Source: Punica granatum
Taxonomy: Eukaryota > Streptophyta > Magnoliopsida > Myrtales > Lythraceae
Assembly (NCBI RefSeq): GCF_007655135.1
Contig: NC_045127.1
Location: 62,001 to 126,000 of the forward strand
Reading direction: 5' to 3'
Length of the DNA: 64,000 bases
Shown here: positions 12,448 to 24,044 of the stretch, piece after piece
Numbering within the stretch: the stretch's first letter is position 1
Layout of the letters: every line of letters begins with the position of its first letter
Notes under the pieces: model-generated
Database searches by the model: none
Seen by the model: the letters and a program-made list of their open reading frames with translations, nothing else
What the model was told of the DNA's origin: nothing
Translations under genes and position numbers: made by a program

Positions 12448-13544
12448 CATTGTTATCAGAACCGGACTGGACCGGCCAGTTTGACCGGTCGAACCAAAAT
12501 CGGCACCATGTCCGGTCCGGTTTGTTTAAAAATCCAAATTGCATATTTGAACCGGCAGCCTCATTGAACCGGTCGATTTTTAAACAAAATTTCATTGAAC
12601 CGGCTGGTTCTATGGGTTTTATGTTGATGATCCTAAATCCCGAATATGCCCTTATCTTCATCCCCCCTCTTCACCTTTCACCGTTCACCATCACCTGCAC
12701 ACATCGCCAGCAGACACAGCCGTCACCGCCGACAACCACCCGCCACCATCGTCTGCCACTGTTGTCGATGTTCTTCTCACGCAACGCCCTAATGTTTTCT
12801 TTTTCTTTGTCACCCCTTTCCAATCGAGGCACGAAGCTTCGAACGAAAACTCAGAGCTTCGAGATCAAAGCATAGAGGCTTTAACCGAAGCCTCGATTCC
12901 TCGAATCAAAGCGTAAAGCCTTCATCGAAGGCTTTGTGCTTTGATTTCAAGGCTCAAAGGCTTCAATCGAAGCTTCAAGGCTCAGAGGCCGATTTTGAAG
13001 CTCGGAGGCTTCAATCTGAGCCTTGGAGAGAAGAGGAGGAAGAAGAATGAGGGTGAGGGCTCCTCGCTGCCTCGAATCAAAACGTAGAGCCTTTATCGAA
13101 GGCTTTGTGCTTCGATTTCGAGGCTCAGAGGCCGATTTCGAAGCTTGGAGGCTTCAATCTGAGCCCTGGGGAGAAGAGGAGGAAGAAGAATGACGGTGAA
13201 GGCTCCTCGCTGCCTCGAATCAAAGCGTAAAGCCTTCGATGAAGGCTTTGTGCTTCGATTTTGAGGCTTGGAGGCTTCAATCGAAGCTTCAAGGCTCAGA
13301 GGCCGATTCCGAAGCTCAAAGGCTTCAGACCCTTGGGAAGAATATGAGGAAGAAGAATAACGGTGATTGGGGTGTGCAATTGGGGTGGCTATTTTTTAAA
13401 ATTATCATAATTTTTTAATTATTTATTTTATTTTAATTAAACATGCCGTCCAACCTATCGAAACCCGGTTGGACCCATAAATCCGTAAACTCATACCTCT
13501 TCCGATTCATCATCTGGTCCGGTTCTGATAACACTGGTTTCAAC
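12440..13544. mobile_element. hAT-like nonautonomous element with 8-bp TSD
   Basis: The element is 12448-13536 (1089 bp). It starts CATTGTTATCAGAACCGG and ends CCGGTTCTGATAACACTG, so the ends are an inverted repeat with one mismatch in 18. The exact 8-bp duplication GTTTCAAC flanks it (12440-12447 and 13537-13544). CA/TG ends and an 8-bp duplication fit the hAT superfamily. Near the left end there are many short ACCGG/CCGGT motifs in both orientations, and the middle holds a tandem repeat (12880-13350). There is no transposase. Confidence 0.8.
12880..13350. repeat. Tandem repeat inside the hAT-like element
   Basis: About three diverged copies of a 140-170 bp unit. Each has CTCGAATCAAAGCG, then GAAGGCTTTGTGCTTCGAT, then a GAAGAGGAGGAAGAAGAAT block. 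Shorter GGCTTCAATC and GAAGCTT sub-repeats lie inside each unit. It could be an expanded piece of captured sequence. I see no intact reading frame. Confidence 0.7.
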
Positions 13545-13587
13545 CCTACATGTTTGATTTATATTCTATTATTGTCCTTTTTTAACT

Positions 13588-14483
13588 TTTTATGTTGGGT
13601 AAATTGCACCGGTGGTACAAAATGTTTTACAAATGTTTCATGATGGTCCAAAAAGTTTTTTTCGCTACATGATAGTACAAAATGTTTCAAAGTTGTTTTA
13701 TGATGGTACAAACCGTCAACTTGAGCTTGACACCGTCAAGTCGACGCTGACGTGGCTACTACGTGTCACCTCCTTGCTGACGGCCGAAAAAAAAATTCTA
13801 AAAATTTTAAAAAAATTTTAAAAATAATTTTAAATTTTAAAAACTTTTAAAAGAATTTTAAAAAAAAAAAAAAAAAGAAAAAAAAGGGAAAAAAGAATTT
13901 TAAAGGGAAAAAATAATTTTAAAAAAAAAAATCTTTTCCTCTTTAATTTTAAAGAAAAAAATTTTTTTTGAAAATAAAAAAAAAATTATTTAAATTTTTT
14001 TAAAAATATCAAAATAATTAAAAAATTTCAAAATAATTTTCAAAATTTTCAAAATTTTAAAATAATTTTTTTTTTTTTTCTAAATTTTTACTCTTTTTTT
14101 TTGTATATTTTTGTATATTTTTATATTTTAAAAAAAATTTAAAATAATTTTCAAAATTTTAAAATATTTTTTTTTTTTTCAAAATTTTTTCTCTTTTTTT
14201 TGTATTTTTTAAATTATTTTTTGTATTTTTTTGGACTTTTTAAAATTTTATTTTGTCTTAAATGACGTGGCGCACTATGATTGGTTCTACGTAACAAAAT
14301 TGACACATAGGACGCGCCACGTCAGCAAAATGTTAACGGCGTCAGCTCGAGTTGACGGTTTGTACCATCGTGAAACAACTTTGAAACATTTTGTACCATC
14401 ATGTAGCGAAAAAAACTTTTTGGACCATCATGAAACATTTGTAAAACATTTTGAATTATCTGTGCAATTTACCCTTTTATGTT
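13588..14483. mobile_element. Mutator-like nonautonomous element with 9-bp TSD
   Basis: The element is 13597-14474 (878 bp). Left end GGGTAAATTGCACCGG and right end TGTGCAATTTACCC belong to long imperfect inverted repeats of roughly 150-200 bp (shared blocks ATGATGGTCCAAAAAG and TTGACGGTTTGTACCAT in inverse order). The exact 9-bp duplication TTTTATGTT flanks it. A 9-bp duplication with long terminal repeats fits Mutator-like elements. The interior (13785-14250) is almost pure A/T and non-coding. The same terminal family borders the Pack-MULE-like elements at 24045-25183 and 43455-44325. Confidence 0.85.
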
Positions 14484-14974
14484 AAGAAAAGCTAACGTGT
14501 AAAAAATATGTGGGCCCCATAATAGACCAAATTGCCAGATAGGATGATTTACGTTTAGAGTTTCGAACCAACCGAACCATAATGAACACCGGCTTAGATC
14601 TGATTTCCTGATTATTGGATTTGCTTCATTAATGTAATATGCCATTAAAGACGCTCATTTGACTCAGAAGCAGAACATAGAATAATAGGAGACAGGAAGA
14701 AGGGGAAAAAAAACTACTTGTGCTTGTGCTTGTGTCAGAAAGAACGGAAGGAAGTGAACATCTTACTGGTAATAATTTACTTGCCAATAATAATAATAAT
14801 TTTACAGAGTGAACATCTTACTGATAACTCCCCCATGCTTTTCTTGTTACACCTTCTTTGGAATTCATTTTTTGGCTGCAGCCAGCTACATATGCTCAAC
14901 TTCTCTGGATTTTTCGCTTGAAGAAGGAAAGGAACATGCACAGGCAGCTCTGTATTTTACAGGGGGATGGAGAT

Positions 14975-15277
14975 TAAGAGTGCGTTTGGATTTAGAGTTG
15001 AGTTGAGTTTTGGTTTTAATTGGTTTGTAATGATTGTATCGTTGAATTATGAGAAAAAGTGTGAAAAAATAATAAATAATTGAGAGAAAGTAATGATTAA
15101 GTAATGATTGTGTTGTTGAATTGTGAAAAAGTAATAAATAGTTGAGAGAATTTAATATTAAAAATTGAATTGAATGGTTAAAAAAATTTTAAAAATAAAA
15201 AAAATACTGATTGTAATTTTGAATTGAAGATAAGTGAAGTTGAGTTAAACATTATTTGGAAAACAAACACACCCTAA
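14975..15277. mobile_element. Tourist/Harbinger-like MITE
   Basis: The element is 14978-15274 (297 bp). It begins GAGTGCGTTTGG and ends CAAACACACCC, and is flanked by TAA on both sides, as expected for PIF/Harbinger MITEs. The interior is rich in TTGAATTGA and TGTTGAATTATGAG motifs. A related copy lies at about 25206-25475, and another GTTTGG-ended MITE is at 44635-44877. Confidence 0.65.
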
Positions 15278-15286
15278 ACCCTTCAC

Positions 15287-15289
<3 letters not shown>

Positions 15290-15319
<30 letters not shown>
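15290..15319. repeat. (TA)n microsatellite
   Basis: A run of about 14 TA units, just downstream (3') of the minus-strand gene that ends at 15422. Confidence 0.9.
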
Positions 15320-15322
<3 letters not shown>

Positions 15323-15421
15323 AAAGGGAGAAACAATCAGTTCCAAATTCCATTGGGATTAAAAACTGAGATATACAAAAAGAAAAAAGAAAAACACACA
15401 CACACACAAATGGTGCTACTG

Positions 15422-15859
15422 CTACTGTTGCTTGTTGATGCTTCCAACAGCACTCCAAATCTGGCCAAAGGCATTCATCGCGTGGGGCAACACGCTTTCA
15501 ATCCCCTTGAGAGCCGCACCCGAGGCGATCCCCATGGCAATGGCTGCAGGATAACTGGGCTTGGAATCGAGCTTCATCTCAAGGATTGCGAGGCGGCTGA
15601 TGGCAGAGTCCATCTTGCGGGAAACCTGCTGGAAGAGGAGCTTGTCCTTCCTAAAGGAGCCGCTGCTGCTGCTAACGCGGAACAGCATCCTCTGGAGGTC
15701 CTCAATGACCTTGATGGAAGCCTGCTGGGAGTCCATGCCCTGCGCCTCATAGTGGGATATCAGCTCCTGTGGGGTTGGGAGCCTCTTTTTCCCTTTCTTC
15801 ATCCTCTGGTCCTCAATAAATGTGCTGCTGCTGCTCATGGGTTTTGGCGGCTGCTCCAT
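15422..15859 (-). CDS. Conserved plant protein of unknown function, 145 aa
   Basis: A single uninterrupted reading frame of 145 aa. It starts MEQPPKPMSSSS, has a basic stretch RMKKGKKRLPTPQELISHY, a mainly helical middle (EAQGMDSQQASIKVIEDLQ, then RKDKLLFQQVSRKMDSAISR) and an Ala/Gly-rich hydrophobic C-terminal segment (AAIAMGIASGAALKGIESVL, about residues 106-125) that could be a membrane helix or amphipathic helix. I see no signal peptide or catalytic motif. The start is chosen because the frame upstream has only leader-type sequence and the TATA-like and telo-box signals lie 135-170 bases upstream. From memory, short uncharacterised genes of this kind (At1g16840/At1g78890) sit near the H+-PPase genes in Arabidopsis, which would make it part of the same conserved block. 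Function unknown. Confidence 0.75.
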   Translation of the reverse strand: MEQPPKPMSSSSTFIEDQRMKKGKKRLPTPQELISHYEAQGMDSQQASIKVIEDLQRMLFRVSSSSGSFRKDKLLFQQVSRKMDSAISRLAILEMKLDSKPSYPAAIAMGIASGAALKGIESVLPHAMNAFGQIWSAVGSINKQQ

Positions 15860-15993
15860 CTTCTTCGGGAATTTGGTTTTCCTTTATTATCGAGGCAGCG
15901 GTGGGGATGGCGGCGGCGGCGGAGCGAAAGACGGCAGCTATGGATTGGGAAATAAAGAAACTGACGTTTCCACTTCGCACCTCTGCGGGGGCG

Positions 15994-16029
15994 AAACCCT
16001 AAACCAAACACCCACCCACTGCTTTTATA
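15994..16029 (-). promoter_or_regulatory. TATA-like box and telo-box of the 145-aa gene
   Basis: On the minus strand TATAAAAGC lies at 16021-16029. The plant telo-box type element (AAACCCTAAACC on the plus strand) starts at 15994, about 135 bases before the start codon at 15859. Telo-boxes near transcription starts are typical of ribosomal and other housekeeping genes. Whether it is used here is inference. Confidence 0.4.
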
Positions 16030-16044
16030 ATGAATGAAAGACAT

Positions 16045-16968
16045 GATGATTTATTTATCCTTCCTTTTTCTTTTTTTTTGCTGAGTAATGATTTATTTAT
16101 CCTTTAGTTCATAATATGATGATATGATGAATAAGGAAAATTAGATTAGCACAGAAGGATTTGTGTTTTTTTTTTTAAAGAAAAAAAATCCAACTGGGAA
16201 GGGCCGCACGTTTCTTCAGGGGCAGAGTCATGTCTTTTTCTTTTTTTTCTGTTGGGTGGACTTCGGCCCGAATATAACAGACAGATGGACTGAAAAGCCC
16301 CAACTGAAATATTCAAGAGCACCCACCAACTTCAATTCACATTCATCCATTCTAAGGCCCAATATTTATATATTTATCAGATGAGATGAGATCATATGTA
16401 CAGTACTAAGGATTCAACAACCCGGTCGGCAATAATAACATAGAATCCGGTTATAATTACCACTGTTCCCCGAGGAAAATGGAGTGATGATCTCTCTTCT
16501 TTTGCGATGTCTCATCTCACCAAACACCATGCCTATATAGGACTCCAGAGTTCAGACATCATATGGAGCTCTGCTAAGTAGTGCCAGAATTAAAAGAAAA
16601 CAGCCATTCCTCTAGTCATTCAAAACCTGCATCAAGTCCAATTAAACCTAATTCATTCATTCTTATTAGTCCAATCCGCAACTCTAACAGAATTGAACAG
16701 CGCCCACTCTTGAGATCCAACTCAGTATATAATTATTCTAATTTAAAATAAATAAATAAAAAGAAGGCGTCCTAGATTTTTTAAGATGATATATAATACA
16801 CCGAAAAGATTTTGTAAAGTAATAATTTCCTATGGTGTAATTCTTTTGTCCTGTCAGCAAGGAGGTTACAAGTTCCTAAAAACAGGCCATCTCATTATGT
16901 GAACCAAGCATAGAATCATCCGAAATCCTCTCTTCCGATCCCCCCCTCTCTCTCCTCCCACTCTTTCT
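16045..16968. other. Region between the 145-aa gene and the AVPL1 stop codon
   Basis: The left part is upstream sequence of the 145-aa gene; the right part should contain the 3' untranslated region of AVPL1 (minus strand). No repeat with clear ends and no coding frame is recognisable. Confidence 0.4.
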
Positions 16969-19900
16969 CTATAGAAAGACCGGAGCCATGACGAGCGTGA
17001 TTGTCGCAAGCAACTTTATTAACACATGAAGGGACGGTCCAGCCGTGTCTTTGAAGGGGTCCCCAACACTGCCAACAACACAAACAATGACCAAAATCAA
17101 TTTCACAACACACACAATGACCAAAATCAATTTCACAAGGCCCCGTATATTCCAAGAGATGCAAGATTCACCCTCTAACTACAGACCACAAACTTACGTG
17201 TCTCCGGTAATCGCTGCTTTGTGACTCTCGCTACCCTTGCCTCCAAGTGCACCCGTCTCAATGTATTTCTTTGCATTGTCCCAGGCACCGCCAGCTGTGT
17301 TCAGGAACAGAGCCATGAGGATACCAGATACTGTCGCAAACATCAACATGGAAGCCACCACTTTAGCCCCGAGCAGAGGATGCCCAGTGTAATATCCCAA
17401 TATCCTGAAGAGGACACCTGCTCCACATAACACATTATCAATTTCTTCAAGAACAGAAAGCACACGTTTCTGATTGGTTGAATTGAATTGACTCTCAGAA
17501 AAAAAAAAAAAAAAAAAAGCTGTCCAGAGGAAAAGTTAGTTGCAAAATAAGAATAAGATGGTGGCCAACCAATGGCTACAGGGGACACAATAGCCAAAGC
17601 ACCCGGCTTGATCATCTCCCTCAACGACGCAGATGCTACAATGGCAACACAACGACCATAATCGGGTTTCTCCTTGTAGTCCTGTACCAAAGTAAAGGAG
17701 GGCACGTCACATATTCAGCACGAAAGAAAAACAGTTACCCAGGAATACAAAATGAAAACAATGTACATCATGTATTTATTGCGGCTCACCATTATGCCAG
17801 GTCTTTCAATGAACTGTCTTCTTACTTCAGTGACGACTTCTTGTGCAGTTCGGCCAACTGCGGAGCAGGCCCATGCACTAAATAAAAAAATGAGCATGGA
17901 ACCTAGCAACCCTCCAATGAAGACTTCTGGTATTGCAATATCAACCTGGATGGATATTGGGAAAGGGGGGGAAAAAAATACATAAGAAAGTCCCAGAAGC
18001 TACGAGCTGCAAGAGAGATGCAGCTGACTTCTTTTCTGGTAGTTCAAACTCAACCTGTTTAAATGGTTCATGGGCAAAGGTAGCCACCTCATCCATGTAG
18101 GCACTAAATAGAAGGAAAGATGCAAGAGCAGCAGAACCAATGGCAAAGCCTTTTGTGGTAGCTTTTGTTGTGTTGCCCACCGCATCTAGAACATCGGTGA
18201 TCTCCCTAACACTTTCTGGCTGCATATAGCACATGCATATATCCACAAGAGTCATATTAAAGAATGTGCGCAGCATGCACATAAATTAACTTTTCTTCTA
18301 TCATGTTCTCACAGGTTAATGGCCTATACAAAAATATATCGAGAGCATTACCTGTTGACTCATCTCCACAATTCCACCAGCATTATCAGCAATTGGACCA
18401 AACATATCCATCGTGAGAATGTACGCAGCCGTGCTGAGCATTCCCATTGTCGCTACAGCTGTTCCAAAGAGCCCACCTGTTGGGTTTCCAGTCTCATCCA
18501 CCAGGCCCGAAGTGTGACCCAACCAGAAAGCGGAAATTATAGACACGCTTATGACTAGTACAGGAAGGGCAGTTGACTCCAGGCCCAAGCTAACCCCTGC
18601 TATTATGTTGGTTCCATGCCCAGTGGAGCTAGAGAGGGCTAATGTCCGTACTGGCTCATGTTTGTAGTCAGTGTAGTACTTTGTGATCCAGACAAATACA
18701 TACGCTGTGATTATACCGACCAACCCACATAATGCAAAGTTCAACCATGCAGAAGGCGCTTGTTCAGTGTAAAGCATCCACCTCGTAGACTGTCAGAGCA
18801 AGAACAACAATAAATCAGCCTTACTTAGTCAATGCCAATCATTATCTAGAAAAATATCATAACCTAAGATCACAATGGAAATGGATGAGGATGAGGATCA
18901 GCCATCTGTCTCGAAAGAGAAGTTCATCCATAGAGACTCATCAATCATCATTTAAAAAAATCACTTAATAAGGGCAATGGAGGATGGAGTATTACCGCAC
19001 CAAAAGTAATCACAGCCAAAACTATAGTGACAGAATATCCTTTCTGCAAAACTGCCATTGGATCCTCAACAGCACCCTTCGCACCAGAGTCTCTTGTTCC
19101 CCTGATTGAAAGCACCCCAACTGAAGATACCACTAGATCAAAAGAGTGAACAACAAGAGGAAACAAGATGAAGCCAGATGGATCTGCATGGCAGCATACC
19201 AGTGCGTTAGTCCCTCAATACCAGATATTACTCCATTTTCAACAAAACTGTGCCCAGTTTTTGACTAATAAAAACTTTTAAAACCACGGACTAAGCCAGC
19301 CATATATTCGGCAAGAAATCCAACCTAATAATATTTCTTTCAGAATGGTAGAAAGGGTCTGAATAAACCAGGAAAAACCATATTATCATATAGAGCTGCC
19401 GTTGTTATACAAGAATTGAGGGGAACAAAGAAAATCCAATATGCAGATGTACACATCGATTACCAAATTCTTCTTCCTTTTTTTCCCCTTTAAAAATTAG
19501 AAATTTAGAAGATACAAAAGGCACATGAGGGGAGCAAGCCCTTTAACATTGGTAAACTACTTGCCTTCAATTTTACATCTCTGGGCCATTGTTCCTCCCA
19601 GTATCATGGCACTAATAATTTCAGCTGCTATGCTCTCAAAAAGGTCGGCACCTCTGGCTGCACAATCACCCACATTGTCTCCGACCTATACCATTGTAAC
19701 AATTTAGTTGGTGCATAACAATATAGAGAACACAGCAAAAGAAATTCAATGAGCAAGAAATTGAGAGCACTCATCATTTTAATTTGAACTAGTAAGTTGG
19801 TAAAATAATTTTAAGAGGATCAGTGGACACATAAGATTCTGCTGGAAGTACAACTGCATACTCATCCGGCAATATGCGCTAACAACCACATATTCAATTA

Positions 19901-22514
19901 ACTACACAAATAAGGTTCAAAATTCGAAGCTCCAAATTTATCAAGTGCTCTTGCAGCAGAAGTACATGTACATAATAAAGTATGAAAAGTTATTTTAACT
20001 GATGAGTTACCAGATCTGCAATAACAGCAGGATTGCGAGGATCATCTTCAGGTATACCCTGCTCGACTTTTCCCACGAGATCAGCACCAACATCAGCTGC
20101 CTTTGTATATATTCCACCACCGAGCTGAGCAAACAGGGCAACAAATGAAGCTCCAAAACCATATCCAACAAGCAGAAGTGGCACTGAAATGAGAACATGT
20201 AGGTGCAAACCTTAGACTTGTTATTTTCCAACAATAGAAAAGATGGAAAGGGACAATACAATCAGTAGAACATGAGCATCGAATGACTCAATAATGAAGA
20301 TCAGAAAACCAGGATTCTTAATAAAACTTTATGCACTCGACCTCCTAATTCATGTGCCTTTCCCACAACAAACACAGATAAGTAGTGAAGTGGGACGAAA
20401 ATAATTATAATTAAATGGCAGTCTCCAAAATGAAACGGGAAGGAATCATTATCCATAGTTACCAATGCGATGTTCGTAAATACCATACTTGCCCATTCCA
20501 TAAAATCATATTAGAAAAGCACAAAATCCTGGCTTTGATGAAATATTCTTCCTACAAAAAAGTGTCAAAAAGTATTTTGGAACATACATTCAGTAACCTT
20601 CATCGAGCCTGGCAAATCCACTCCCAACCAAACATAAAATGATGCATAAAGAATGGCTATTCCAATGACAGCCATGCCAACCACCACCATGGCAGAGAAT
20701 CCACCAGCACGGACAGCTACCTATAATTATATACATAATACAAGCCAATAACAACTAAATCAGGAATCTTACAGCAAAAAATGAAGATGCATGAACATGC
20801 CAAATGATGCTAACCTGCAATGCCTCTCTTGCAGATCTTCTTGCAGCACTAGAGACTCGAACATTTGCACGAACAGAAACCCACATTCCAATATAACCTG
20901 CAATACCTGAGCATAAAGCGCCTAGAAGAAATGCAGCCACAGTGATATATGCAGAAATTGTCCTGCATCAGAAACCCACTCAAAAATATTTTTACCACAG
21001 TAGGGAAAATAAAGGAATGAAGAAGAGACATTAGCCTTCAACCAGTAAGCCAGATAATCACCTTCCAAGGCCAGAAGATTCTTGTTGTGGAGTCGTACTG
21101 CGAAACAAATATATACTAAGAATCACTACTGCGAGAAGCAGTGCCATCTTGGAGATTGTCCCATATTGGGTTCTGAAGAACCCTTCAGCTCCATCTCGTA
21201 TTGCATCTGATATCTGCAGAAATTTTAAAAATAAGCTCAAGCATGGACGCATATAAAATATTCAAACTAAAAATAGCTCTAGTCCACATACAATTCCCAT
21301 TGACAAACTATTCTAAAAAATTATCTGCAAAATGTATTTCTCACTAGCACAACCTTCTGGCTGGTTTATCCACCCAAAAAGGCCTTATTTCACTAAATCT
21401 TCAATAACTTTTCGTGGATCCACAAAATGTTGGAATGTAAAATTCTATCCATGATAAATATCAGTTATGCGGTTATTATGAATAGATTTTATTCTAATCA
21501 AACATAGTAACATAGCCACAAGAAGAACACTGCTAAATTGTTGTGCAGGTGACACTGTACACAAGCTAGGGCCAGAATGCTTCCACAATTTGTATTACTA
21601 AATACCAGAGCCAGAAATAATAAGAAAAGATTCAGACAAAAGAAATGTCCAGTTGACAAATGTTTGAAAAAGAAGAAGCAACTAAATTACTGACAGAAAA
21701 AGGAAAACATACCTGCGCCATCTCAGGAGGCCCTTCATCCTTCGCAAGGACCCATTTTGCGAGATATATGGACAAAAGGAAACTAATTATGCAAACGGAG
21801 AAGACAAAAACAATGATGGGGGAAGTACTTGCTCCAATGTAAAAGATTCCTCCAAGCCCCAAGAGCATGAGTACAAGAAGAACTCGAATGTTTACTCCCA
21901 TCAGAACCCGAAAAATCTGCACCAAAATGTAAGTCAACCCACCATAGTTGCAGTACAACAGTAAGTGAGATAATAGTAATACAAAGTAATTTTTGCCGCT
22001 CACTTGTAAGAACACTGTAACAGTTAGCATTGCCAATAGCCAACCCCAGAAGGTCTGTGACTTCTAACAAAGGGAAAACCATATTTGTAGGACAATCACA
22101 AAATATGATACTAATATACCTAAATCAATGCAATATGAGAGACAGGGATAGACCTATGCTCTAGTCATTGACAAGAATGCACTATGTTAAATAGGAACAA
22201 AAAGTTAGTTGTAGTCTTAGCAGATCGGGAAAGATAATAGATGCGAGAATATCATACTCTGCTAATCATTGTTAGCTCAGAGATTGACAACAGAGGGATA
22301 AGAAAAGAGTAATATCACCCTACTTCGAGAAAAAGACGGTCAACTAATTCAATCATGAGACTTTTATGAGGCTAAGAAGCAAAATAGTAAGCCAGAAGAA
22401 TGGAGCTAATCTTACCAATGGCTTATATGGTTTACTGCGCATGCTTGGGAACACCCTTGGCCTGTCTGTATAAGGCCCTAAGGCACCAACCTCCATGTCG
22501 TCATCTATGGCCAT
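16969..22514 (-). CDS. AVPL1: Type II (K+-independent) H+-pyrophosphatase
   Basis: Coding exons on the minus strand: 22416-22514, 21713-21916, 21062-21213, 20815-20962, 20588-20720, 20011-20183, 19565-19685, 18996-19183, 18352-18789, 18055-18219, 17790-17945, 17570-17681, 17198-17417, 16969-17068. The sum is 2409 nt, 802 aa plus stop, the length I recall for Arabidopsis VP2/AVPL1. The enzyme couples pyrophosphate hydrolysis to proton pumping across Golgi/trans-Golgi membranes. Visible landmarks are the substrate motif [11 protein letters not shown] (about 276-286), [11 protein letters not shown] and [18 protein letters not shown] that follow it, many hydrophobic membrane helices, and the C-terminal [12 protein letters not shown] block. 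GNTTK (Lys about 571) carries the lysine that replaces alanine in K+-dependent enzymes, so a K+-independent pump is expected. The Met at 22514 ([10 protein letters not shown]) gives the family length; the same frame is open to a Met at 22610, which would add 32 residues. The intron after exon 19565-19685 has a GC donor. Confidence 0.95.
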
Positions 22515-23995
22515 AGTATGGAAGGAATTCACCCTCCGCACAACAGGATAAGGGTTGTACTCACCACCTTGGGGCAAGTCAACCCCTAAACTTGGTCGCT
22601 GAATTTTCAAATCTCTCTCCTATCCAGAAAAAGAGGGGAATCTTCAAAAGTCCTCCTTGGTCTTCCCACTGGAGACTCAGAATAAGGGGATGAAGATGCT
22701 TGTCATGAGTTTCTACCAACTATCCAATCCACACATCCTGGAGATAATAACATCCAAGTAATATATCAATCATAGATCACCCCAATTCAAAAATCCAATA
22801 CATAAGCGACGGCAAGATGCATACCTTGTAATGCTTTAAGTTTTATCTATCCCTCACAAAAATCTATCCGATAGTTGGAAACTAGACCTGAGAAGACTGC
22901 AAGCCAAATGGTGTGATAATGCCTCCCAAACCTTCAGGTCTTACAAATGCCTGGACGAGCTATAAATTTTGCAGTCGTGGAAATCAAGTCAATAACCATT
23001 TGATATGCAGGAGATTAATTGTGATGAGTAAGAAAAGAAGGTTGAAATGCGATGGATTATCAGAGGTTTATTAGAGTGGCTCGGATCAGTGAACAAGGGA
23101 GAATTTCCATACGCTTTACCTAGAGATGGGAGGGATGGGGGATCTTCCCACAACAGAAGGAAAAAGATAAAAATAAATAAAATGGAACTTGTTGAGGTTA
23201 TTATCGATATTACTCCTCTCCTCTCCTCCCTTTCACAAGCATCATCCAGAAATGGAAAAGCATTGAGACAGATTGTCAAATTTCCGAGTTAAGTTCAAAA
23301 ACACAGAAGAACCAGAGGATCATCCACTGAATGATCTAAGAGCTGTAACTCTGTTATTCAAAAAGCTGGGATTTCCATACATACAGCTGAAATTACAGAC
23401 CTATGAGGGAGGCACATAGATTAACACCATAGACGGCGGTAAGCTTTAGATGCAATCTAAATTCGCTGCTCCAAGCAAGATGCAGAATGTCAGGGAGTAT
23501 AGGAACAACTGAACACTTGAAATTGAGGGACATGGAACCATTAAGCATCATCGATTGCGCTAATCGAGAAACAAAATCATGAACTAGCACAGATAAGGGT
23601 TACCAAAAGATCAGTCGGTGAAACTATAACCTGGGCCTTCAGGCAAGAAGGATCTGACGCGATTAGACAGGTCAAGCGAACCCGGATCAGCAGGATCTAT
23701 ATGCAGTCGATGATAAACCAAAAACAACTGAAAGTAGGAAGGAGGAATGAAGCATGATATGGATCTATCAGAGAGAGGAGCTGTACGATGCCGTGATGGG
23801 GTAATAGTTGCTGGTGATCACGAGAATTTCAATTTACACCAGAAGGTTACCTGATGGGTTGAGATTGATTGAGAAGGCGTAACCCGTAGTCTTGACTGCC
23901 GCTCGCTCTCCCCTTCCGTCCCTTGAACAGTCTGGTCTGTTCCGAAGCGGCAACAGAGCCCAAGCCCGGAACACCCAGTTATATTTAGACTTAGA
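22515..23995. other. Leader and promoter region of AVPL1
   Basis: The minus-strand leader continues in frame to a Met at 22610, and further 5' untranslated exons may lie up to about 23950, but I cannot place them. No other gene is seen. Confidence 0.4.

Positions 23996-24043
<48 letters not shown>
23996..24043. repeat. (TAA)n microsatellite
   Basis: About 16 tandem AAT/TAA units directly abutting the left end of the Pack-MULE-like element at 24045. Confidence 0.95.
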
Positions 24044-24044
24044 G

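Noticed and set aside
15353..15955. 200-codon plus-strand frame over the 145-aa gene
   Set aside because: It is the antisense shadow of the minus-strand gene; the minus frame has natural composition and promoter signals.
20575..20600. Apparent non-canonical splice site (CTG|AAT) in AVPL1
   Set aside because: Moving the boundary by four bases to GAAT|GTATGT gives a normal GT donor and the conserved [14 protein letters not shown] junction.
22515..22610. Upstream start adding 32 residues to AVPL1
   Set aside because: The frame is open, but the Met at 22514 gives the usual family length of 802 aa and the extra residues (MKIQRPSLGVDLPQGG) are not part of the family as I know it. It remains possible.
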